Positions 57,360 through 64,000 of a stretch of 64,000 nt of DNA are shown here, in pieces. The stretch is from Azoarcus taiwanensis (lineage in GTDB: Bacteria; Pseudomonadota; Gammaproteobacteria; Burkholderiales; Rhodocyclaceae). The translations under genes and the position numbers were made by a program. The notes under the pieces were generated by a model. The model had not been told where the DNA came from and did not search any database. It saw nothing but the letters and a program-made list of their open reading frames with translations. The DNA is taken from NCBI RefSeq assembly GCF_012910885.1, contig NZ_WTVM01000003.1, forward strand, positions 1-64,000, written 5' to 3'. The stretch's first letter is position 1, and every line of letters begins with the position of its first letter.

Positions 57360-60137
57360 ATGACCCCAGAAGCCCTCGCCCGAAGCCGGATCGACACCCG
57401 CCTTGAACAGGCCGGCTGGGTCGTGCAGGACATGAAGCAGCTCAACCTCGGCGCCGGGCCCGGGGTCGCGGTGCGTGAATACCCCACCGACAGCGGCCCG
57501 GCCGATTACGTGCTGTTCGTCGACCGCCGTCCGGTCGGCGTCATCGAAGCCAAGCGCGACGAGGCTGGCGAACACATCACGATGGTCGAATCCCAGACCG
57601 AGCGCTACGCCGGCGCGGCGCTCAAGTGGCGCAGCGACAATGCGCCGCTGCCCTTCCTGTTCGAGGCCACCGGCACGCTGATCCGTTTCACCGACAACCG
57701 CGACCCGGCACCGCGTTCGCGCGAGCTTTTCCACTTCTTCCAGCCCGCTCAGCTCAAGGACTGGCTGGAACAGTCCGAAACCCTCCGCACCCGCTTGCGC
57801 AGCGCCATGCCGCCCCTGCCCACGGAGAACCTGCGCGACTGCCAGATCAACGCGGTCACCGGGCTGGAAGCCTCGCTCGCCCACAATCATCCGCGTGCAC
57901 TCATCCACATGGCCACCGGTGCGGGCAAGACCTTCACCGCCATCACCGCCGCCTACCGCCTGCTCAAGTTCGGCGGGGCCAAACGCATCCTGTTTCTGGT
58001 CGACACCCGCAACCTCGGCAAGCAGGCGCATCAGGAGTTCATCGCATTCCAGCCCCCCGACGACGGGCGCAAGTTCACCGAGTTGTACAACGTGCAGCGT
58101 CTCGCCGGCCCCAACATCGACCCCGCGGCGCGGGTGTGCATCAGCACCATCCAGCGCATGTATTCGATCCTCTCCGGCGAGCCGATCGACGATTCGGCCG
58201 AGGACATCTCGCTCAACGAGCTGCAGCAGACCGATGCGCAGCAAAAGCTGGTGCGCTACAACCCGGCGATTCCGGTCGAGACTTTCGACTTCATCGTCAT
58301 CGACGAATGCCACCGCAGCATCTACAACCTGTGGAAGCAGGTGCTCGATTACTTCGACGCCTCCCTCGTCGGCCTCACCGCCACGCCGGACAAGCGCACC
58401 TACGGTTTCTTCAACCAGAACATCGTCGCCGAATACACCTACGAGCAATCGGTCACCGACGGGGTGAACGTCGGTTACGACGTGTACCTGATCGAGACCG
58501 AACTCACCAAGAAGGGCGCCACCATCGCCGCCCGCGAGTGGATCGACCACCGCGACCGCCAGACCCGCAGCCGTCGCTGGGCACAGACCGACGAGGACAC
58601 CGCCTACACCGGCACCGAGCTCGACCGCTCGGTGGTCAACCCCGACCAGATCCGCACCGTCATCAAGGCGATGAAGACCGCGATCGAGACCGAGATTTTC
58701 CCCGAGCGCCGCGAGACGCCCAAGACCCTGATCTTCGCCAAGACCGACAGCCACGCCGACGACATCGTGCAGATCGTGCGCGAGGTCTATGGCCAGGGCA
58801 ATGCCTTCTGCCGCAAGGTCACCTACTCCGAGAAGGACGCCGACGGCGTGCTGCAGAACTTCCGCAACGAGTACCACCCGCGCATCGCGGTCACCGTGGA
58901 CATGATCGCCACCGGCACCGACGTCAAGCCGCTGGAGGTGCTGCTCTTCATGCGCGATGTGCGCTCGCGCGGCTATTACGAGCAGATGAAGGGCCGCGGC
59001 GTGCGCAGCCTTGATGGCGACCGCCTCAAGCGCGTCTCGGCCAGCGCCCCCGGTGCCAAGAGCCGTTTCGTGTTGATCGACGCGGTCGGCGTCGAAAAAT
59101 CGCTCAAGACCGAGAGCCGCCCGCTCGAGCGCAAGCCCGGCGTGCCGCTCAAGGCCTTGCTGCAAGGGGTGGCGGTCGGCAGCCGCGACGACGACACGGT
59201 GCTTTCGCTCGGCAATCGCCTCGTTCGACTGGCGAAGCAGCTCGACGCGCGAACCCTCGCCCGCCTGGCCGAGCTGGCCGACGGCCGTACGGTCGGTCAG
59301 CTCGGCAAGACGCTGGTCGAGGCCTTGAATCCGGACCGTCACGTGGAAGCCGCGCTGGCCACCGCCGCCGCGCAAGGCATCACCCGCAGCGAGGACACGC
59401 TCACCGGCGAGGAGCTGGCCGCCGCCCGCAGCACCCTGGTCGCACAGGCCTGCCAGCCTTTCGACCAGCCCGAGCTGCGCGACGCGCTGGAATCCGCCCG
59501 CCGCGACCTCGAGCAGCTCATCGACCACGTGAATCCGGACGATCTGCTGTACAAGGGGTTCTCGGAGCAGGCCGAAGCCCAGGCGCGCGAGACGATCCGC
59601 CGTTTTGCCGACACGCTCGCCGAACATCGAGACGAACTCGATGCGCTGACATTCTTCTATCAGCAGCCTTTTCAGCGTCGTGCGCTCACCATCGAGATGA
59701 TCGAGGCCCTGCACGACCACCTCGCCCGCCCGCCGCTGCTGCTCACCACCGAGCGCCTGTGGAGCGCTTACGCCCGGGTGCAGGGCAGCAAGGTGCGCGG
59801 CGCCGACCTGCGCCGCCAGCTCACCGATCTGGTCTCGCTGGTGCGCTTCGCGCTCGGCCTTGCCGACGAGCTGCGCCCCTTCGCCGACGAGGTCGACCGC
59901 CGCTTCCAGGACTGGACCTTCCGCCACAATGCCCGCCGCACCACGGCCTTCACGCCCGAACAGATGGAGTGGCTGCGCCTGATGAAAGACCACATCGCCG
60001 CCTCCTGCTCGATCACCCGCGAGGACTTCGACTACGCCGAACTCGCGAGCCGCGGCGGGCTGCAGAAGGCGTGGCAGGTGCTGGGGGGTGAGCTGGATAC
60101 TTTGATGAAGGAGATGAATGAGGAGTTGGTGGCGTGA
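57360..60137 (+). CDS. hsdR: Type I restriction endonuclease R subunit
   Basis: A 925-residue subunit. The N-terminal nuclease domain has the PD-(D/E)xK layout (Asp in PADYVLF, then GVIEAKR near residue 62). The SF2 motor follows with Walker A MATGAGKTFTA, the DECH box in IDECHRSIYN and TATPDKRTYG, then MKGRGVRS. It cuts DNA after translocation when bound to HsdM-HsdS. The ATG at 57360 starts the conserved part; an upstream frame to 57285 runs through the hairpin and has no similarity. hsdS starts inside its stop codon. Confidence 0.93.
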   Translation: MTPEALARSRIDTRLEQAGWVVQDMKQLNLGAGPGVAVREYPTDSGPADYVLFVDRRPVGVIEAKRDEAGEHITMVESQTERYAGAALKWRSDNAPLPFLFEATGTLIRFTDNRDPAPRSRELFHFFQPAQLKDWLEQSETLRTRLRSAMPPLPTENLRDCQINAVTGLEASLAHNHPRALIHMATGAGKTFTAITAAYRLLKFGGAKRILFLVDTRNLGKQAHQEFIAFQPPDDGRKFTELYNVQRLAGPNIDPAARVCISTIQRMYSILSGEPIDDSAEDISLNELQQTDAQQKLVRYNPAIPVETFDFIVIDECHRSIYNLWKQVLDYFDASLVGLTATPDKRTYGFFNQNIVAEYTYEQSVTDGVNVGYDVYLIETELTKKGATIAAREWIDHRDRQTRSRRWAQTDEDTAYTGTELDRSVVNPDQIRTVIKAMKTAIETEIFPERRETPKTLIFAKTDSHADDIVQIVREVYGQGNAFCRKVTYSEKDADGVLQNFRNEYHPRIAVTVDMIATGTDVKPLEVLLFMRDVRSRGYYEQMKGRGVRSLDGDRLKRVSASAPGAKSRFVLIDAVGVEKSLKTESRPLERKPGVPLKALLQGVAVGSRDDDTVLSLGNRLVRLAKQLDARTLARLAELADGRTVGQLGKTLVEALNPDRHVEAALATAAAQGITRSEDTLTGEELAAARSTLVAQACQPFDQPELRDALESARRDLEQLIDHVNPDDLLYKGFSEQAEAQARETIRRFADTLAEHRDELDALTFFYQQPFQRRALTIEMIEALHDHLARPPLLLTTERLWSAYARVQGSKVRGADLRRQLTDLVSLVRFALGLADELRPFADEVDRRFQDWTFRHNARRTTAFTPEQMEWLRLMKDHIAASCSITREDFDYAELASRGGLQKAWQVLGGELDTLMKEMNEELVA

Positions 60138-61828
60138 GTGATACACGTTGGGAATTGCCACCGAGCTGGACCTGGACCACACTTGGCGAAGTTGCCACAG
60201 TCGTTGGCGGAGGCACGCCATCAACCAGCGACCCGGCCAACTTCGGGGGGAACATCCCCTGGATAACGCCCGCAGACATGTCCACACATGTCGGCAAACA
60301 CATCTCGTCCGGTTCCCGCTCCATCTCTGAGAAGGGCTTAAACGACTCTGGCGCACGGTGGCTTCCTACGGGAAGCGTGCTGTTCAGTTCGCGTGCACCA
60401 ATCGGCTACACCGCTATTGCCGCGCAACCGGTCACCACCAACCAAGGCTTCAAGAGTTTTGTCCCACATCTCGGCATCAACTCGGACTTTCTCTACTATT
60501 GGCTCACGGGTGCCAAGTCCATCGCCGAGGAACTTGCGAGCGGCACGACCTTTCTCGAACTATCAGGCGCAAAGGCAGCGCTGCTACCGATACCCCTCGC
60601 GCCAACCACCGAACAAACCCGCATCGTCGCCAAACTCGAAGAACTGCTCTCCGACCTCGATGCCGGCGTCGCCGACCTCAAGGCCGCGCAGGCCAAGCTC
60701 ACGCAGTACCGCCAGTCGCTGCTCAAGGCCGCGGTCGAAGGCGCCCTCACCGCCGACTGGCGCGCGCGCCGTGTTGCGCTCGAAACCACTCGCCCGGCGC
60801 AACCCGCTGACGCCGAAAACCGCCCCCGGCCGACGGAATTTCATGCCTCCTTCGCTGCGGGGCAGAGGCGTCGGCACGAAACCCCGCCAACCGGGGGCTG
60901 CGCCGTGCAGGAGGATAGCGCGGACGGGTTTGAGACCGGCGCCCAACTGCTCGCCCGCATCCTCACCGAACGCCGCGCCCGCTGGGAAGCCCGCCAACTC
61001 GCCCGCTTCGAGTCCCAGGGCAAGTCCCCTCCCAAGGGTTGGCAGAGCAAGTATCCGGAACCTGTCGCGCCGGACACGCGCGATCTGCCGGAATTGCCGG
61101 AGGGGTGGGTGTGGGCAAGCTTGGACATGCTGGGCGAGATCGCATCCGGTGTTGCAAAGGGCTCGAAGCTCAAAGCCGGTCTGTCTGTCCGAGAGGTACC
61201 CTATCTCCGCGTCGCAAACGTCCAGCGGGGCTATCTAGACCTTTCTGAAATCAAGACCATCGAAGCTACCGAGAGCGACATCGAGGAACTTGCGCTGAAG
61301 AACGGCGACGTGCTTTTCAACGAGGGCGGCGATCGCGACAAGCTGGGGCGCGGATGGGTCTGGCGAGACGAAATCCCCGAGTGTATCCACCAGAACCACG
61401 TGTTCCGGATGCGTCCGTGGCTAAACGCAATCAATTCGGAATTCATCTCCCACCACGGAAACAGTTTCGGCAAGCGGTGGTTTCAGCGTGCGGGAAAGCA
61501 GACCACCAATCTTGCCTCGATCAATTTGAGCATCCTTCGCGCTTTCCCAGTCCCCGTGCCACCTCCGGCTGAGCAGGAGGCGATCATCACACAACTCAGT
61601 GAGCAACTCGCCGCGCTGGAAATCCAGGTTGCCGAGGTCGAGCTATCAATGAAGCAATCCGCAGCCCAACGCCAAAACCTCCTCAAAGCCGCCTTCTCCG
61701 GCCAGCTCGTCCCGCAGGACCCGGCCGACGAGCCGGCCAGTGTGCTGCTCGAACGCATTCGTGCAGAGCGTGAGTCGCACGACAACACGACCCGACGCAG
61801 TCGCCGCAGGGCGGCAACGACCTCATGA
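60134..61828 (+). CDS. hsdS: Type I restriction-modification specificity subunit S
   Basis: A 564-residue protein with two target-recognition domains (about 1-160 and 335-490), each followed by a coiled-coil spacer: TTEQTRIVAKLEELLSDLD after the first and EQEAIITQLSEQLAALE after the second. TLGEVATVVGGGTPST and DMLGEIASGVAKGSK are the typical domain starts. It sets the DNA site recognised by the complex. The start is GTG overlapping the hsdR stop. A linker of about 40 residues near 230-270 is Arg/Pro-rich and unlike the rest. The methylase partner HsdM is not in the window. Confidence 0.92.
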   Translation: MSDTRWELPPSWTWTTLGEVATVVGGGTPSTSDPANFGGNIPWITPADMSTHVGKHISSGSRSISEKGLNDSGARWLPTGSVLFSSRAPIGYTAIAAQPVTTNQGFKSFVPHLGINSDFLYYWLTGAKSIAEELASGTTFLELSGAKAALLPIPLAPTTEQTRIVAKLEELLSDLDAGVADLKAAQAKLTQYRQSLLKAAVEGALTADWRARRVALETTRPAQPADAENRPRPTEFHASFAAGQRRRHETPPTGGCAVQEDSADGFETGAQLLARILTERRARWEARQLARFESQGKSPPKGWQSKYPEPVAPDTRDLPELPEGWVWASLDMLGEIASGVAKGSKLKAGLSVREVPYLRVANVQRGYLDLSEIKTIEATESDIEELALKNGDVLFNEGGDRDKLGRGWVWRDEIPECIHQNHVFRMRPWLNAINSEFISHHGNSFGKRWFQRAGKQTTNLASINLSILRAFPVPVPPPAEQEAIITQLSEQLAALEIQVAEVELSMKQSAAQRQNLLKAAFSGQLVPQDPADEPASVLLERIRAERESHDNTTRRSRRRAATTS

Positions 61829-62688
61829 GTACACCGGAAACCACCCGTCAATTCTCGCTTTTTCAGGATGAGACGGTCGCCGAAGCGGCAAGATCCGAGG
61901 CGACCCTGCCGCGCGGTGCATTCAGCAACTTCATCGTCTATGTGGACGAGAGTGGCGACCACGGCCTGCAGACGGTCGATCCCAACTACCCGATGTTCGT
62001 CCTTGCCTTCTGCGTGTTCTACAAGCGGCATTACTGCGAACGGGTGGTACCCGCGCTGCAGAAGCTAAAGTTCAACCGCTTCGGCCACGACGTGGTGATC
62101 CTCCACGAGAACGAGATCCGCAAGGAGAAAGGGGAGTTCCGTTTTCCAAGCCGCGAGCGGAAACAAGCGTTCATGCAGGAACTGACCGACATCATCGAGT
62201 CGAGCAACTTCATCCTCATCAGTTGCGCGATCGACAAGGAAAGGTTGCGACGTCGGGGAGATGTTCAGTCGAACCCTTACCACCTCGCATTGGGTTTCTG
62301 CCTCGAAACCCTGCACGAGCTGATGCAGGAAAAGAACCAGGACGACACCCTGACGCATGTCGTCGTCGAGTGCCGGGGCAAGAAGGAGGACGGTGAGCAG
62401 GAGCTCGAGTTCAGGCGGATCTGCGCGGGAGCGAACAAGCTTGGCCGCAATCTGCCCTTCGACATCATCTTTGCCGATAAGAAGGTGAACTCCGCAGGTC
62501 TGCAGCTTGCTGATCTGGTCGCCCGCCCAATCGGGATTAGCGTGTTGCGTCCCGGACATGAGAACCGCGCGTTCGACGTGCTGAAACGCAAGTTTTTCTG
62601 CAGCGGCGGCCGGGCGAAGGTCGGGGAAGGGTACGAAAACTGGGGCCTGAAGGTTTACCCACCCCAAGAAAGCGAAAGGCCCCGATGA
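61825..62688 (+). CDS. DUF3800 domain protein embedded in the type I restriction operon
   Basis: A 287-residue protein. The DUF3800 hallmark VDESGDHG is near residue 38, and SAGLQLADLVARP lies near residue 215; these acidic residues recall an RNase H-like nuclease fold, which is suggested for the family but not proven. The start overlaps the hsdS stop by 4 bases, so it is made with the restriction subunits. DUF3800 genes are often found in phage-defence loci. Its exact job here is unknown. Confidence 0.82.
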   Translation: MSTPETTRQFSLFQDETVAEAARSEATLPRGAFSNFIVYVDESGDHGLQTVDPNYPMFVLAFCVFYKRHYCERVVPALQKLKFNRFGHDVVILHENEIRKEKGEFRFPSRERKQAFMQELTDIIESSNFILISCAIDKERLRRRGDVQSNPYHLALGFCLETLHELMQEKNQDDTLTHVVVECRGKKEDGEQELEFRRICAGANKLGRNLPFDIIFADKKVNSAGLQLADLVARPIGISVLRPGHENRAFDVLKRKFFCSGGRAKVGEGYENWGLKVYPPQESERPR

Positions 62689-62895
62689 AACTCACCGAGG
62701 CCATGACGCCGACCGGGAACGCCCAGTCCATTTGCATCCATTATAGGGCGCTAACGACTTTATGATCAAGTCAGTCCGCCGACACTCAATCCAACGTGCT
62801 CACCAAGCTCGGCCCGGCGGACGAACCAGCCAACATGCCGCTGAAAATTCTGGTATGAAAAGCGAAAGACGCCGCCACGCCCTCAAGGTACAAAC

Positions 62896-64000
62896 ATGAA
62901 GATCGAATCCATCCGACTGAAGAACTTCAAGGCATTCCGGGAGGTACACCTCCAGGACATCCCGAGCTTCCTTGTTGTCGTGGGGGCGAACGGTTCGGGC
63001 AAATCGACCTTGTTCGACGTATTCGGGTTTCTCCACGACTGCCTCAAGGGCAACGTCCGCCAAGCGCTCGACAAGCGAGGCCGCTTTGGTGAGGTGCTGA
63101 GCCGGGGCTGCGACCCGAAGAAGGATGCGATCTTCATCGAGCTTCAGTACCGCATGGAGATCACCGGCACAGAGCGGCTGGTGACGTATTCGCTGGAAAT
63201 CGGAGAGCGCAACGGCGCTCCGGTAATTCGCAAGGAATTGCTGCGCTACAAGCGGGGCCGCTACGGGAGCCCGTATCACTTCCTGAGTTTTGTCGAGGGC
63301 GAGGGTTACGCGATCACCAACGAAGAGGACTTCAACAAGACCGATGAGGAGCTCGAACGGGAGAACCAGCGGGTTTCACCGGATACGCTCGCAATAAAGG
63401 GCTTGGGGCAGTTTGAACGTTTCAAAGCCGCCAACGCTTTCCGCAGCCTGATCGAAAACTGGCACGTATCCGACTTTCACATCAGCGCCGCACGTGGGCG
63501 CAAGGATGCCAGCGGCGAAACCGAGCACCTGTCGGAAACCGGAGACAATCTACCCTTGGTCGCGCGTTACCTGCACGAACAGCACCCCGCCATCTTCAAC
63601 CGTATCCTCGCGACGATGGCGAGCCGCGTTCCGGGTGTATCGTCGGTCGAGCCAAAGCTGATGGACGATGGCTACCTCACTCTGCGCTTTCAGGACGGCT
63701 CGTTCAAGACGCCCTTTCTCGATCGCTACGTGTCCGACGGCACGATTAAGATGTTTGCCTACCTCGTGCTGCTGCACGATCCACGGCCACACCCGTTGCT
63801 GTGCGTCGAAGAGCCGGAGAACCAGCTTTACCCGCAACTCATGTCCGAGCTTGCCGAGGAGTTCCGTAGCTATGCCAATCGGGGCGGACAGGTGTTCGTA
63901 TCCACCCATTCACCGGATTTCCTCAATGCGCTGGAACTGGATGAGGTGTGCTGGCTCGTCAAGCGCCAGGGTTGCGCAGAAATTCATCGCGCTAGGGACA
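62896..64000 (+). CDS. AAA family ATPase (ABC-type, RecF/OLD-like), 3' end beyond window
   Basis: The first 368 residues are visible and the frame is open at the right edge. It begins MKIESIRLKNFKAFREV, Walker A GANGSGKST lies near residue 35, a signature-like SDGTIKMFAY near 284, Walker B LLCVEEPENQLYP near 300 and STHSPDFLNAL near 337. This is the layout of SMC-like ATPases used in defence pairs such as those with a DUF4276/RloB partner. The ATG has AAGG 7 bases upstream. The next gene cannot be seen, so whether a nuclease partner or hsdM follows is open. Confidence 0.85.
   Translation, partial: MKIESIRLKNFKAFREVHLQDIPSFLVVVGANGSGKSTLFDVFGFLHDCLKGNVRQALDKRGRFGEVLSRGCDPKKDAIFIELQYRMEITGTERLVTYSLEIGERNGAPVIRKELLRYKRGRYGSPYHFLSFVEGEGYAITNEEDFNKTDEELERENQRVSPDTLAIKGLGQFERFKAANAFRSLIENWHVSDFHISAARGRKDASGETEHLSETGDNLPLVARYLHEQHPAIFNRILATMASRVPGVSSVEPKLMDDGYLTLRFQDGSFKTPFLDRYVSDGTIKMFAYLVLLHDPRPHPLLCVEEPENQLYPQLMSELAEEFRSYANRGGQVFVSTHSPDFLNALELDEVCWLVKRQGCAEIHRARD

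Noticed and set aside
56994-60356. 1120-codon minus-strand frame opposite hsdR and the toxin gene
   Set aside because: No domain is recognisable, it spans several genes on the other strand, and hsdR has all expected motifs.

Overview
The window is high-GC, densely coded bacterial chromosome. Gene order and protein types fit a betaproteobacterium of the Rhodocyclales (Thauera/Azoarcus-like). Pointers are the rpmH-rnpA-yidD-yidC-mnmE block divergent from dnaA-dnaN-gyrB, the rsmB-DUF4390-ntrY-ntrX-trkA-trkH order, metX-metW, and a PTS reduced to EIIA-HPr-EI. The taxon is inferred from memory of such gene orders, not from a search.

Layout. 1-7.5 kb: the end of an ABC-F ATPase gene, a small membrane protein, then a LysR-controlled catabolic cluster (CoA-transferase, HMG-CoA-lyase-type enzyme, three-part TRAP transporter) for an unknown organic acid. 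7.5-17.2 kb: osmoregulated periplasmic glucan genes opgG-opgH with a small gene between them, a small MscS channel whose start codon abuts a possible 233-bp miniature inserted element, a DnaQ-like exonuclease, a cNMP/CBS/nucleotidyltransferase signalling protein and a BCCT osmolyte transporter. 17.3-28.4 kb (mostly + strand): regulatory PTS genes, a SAM-II riboswitch with a terminator ahead of metX-metW, a PAS-GGDEF-EAL protein coupled to a SMUG1-like DNA glycosylase, carbonic anhydrase, a short fragment of an actin-fold kinase, a DUF6498 membrane protein and a MOSC protein.

28.4-47.9 kb is entirely minus strand: priA, hemE, trkH, trkA, an iron-sulfur protein, ntrX/ntrY, DUF4390, rsmB, speE-speD, a TSUP permease, mnmE, yidC, yidD, rnpA, rpmH. 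Strand use switches at the rpmH-dnaA gap, where dnaA-dnaN-gyrB run rightward. This is the expected oriC neighbourhood, and two parS sites lie 3.5-5.5 kb to its left. The priA-hemE gap, 17 kb away, has a richer set of DnaA boxes plus a consensus IHF site.

53.5-64 kb is accessory: a PII-like protein beside a CPA-type antiporter with an RCK domain, a RES/Xre toxin-antitoxin pair, and a type I restriction operon (hsdR, hsdS, DUF3800 protein, AAA ATPase cut by the window end). No hsdM is visible, so it probably lies to the right. Functions are assigned from motifs read by eye; no database search was run.
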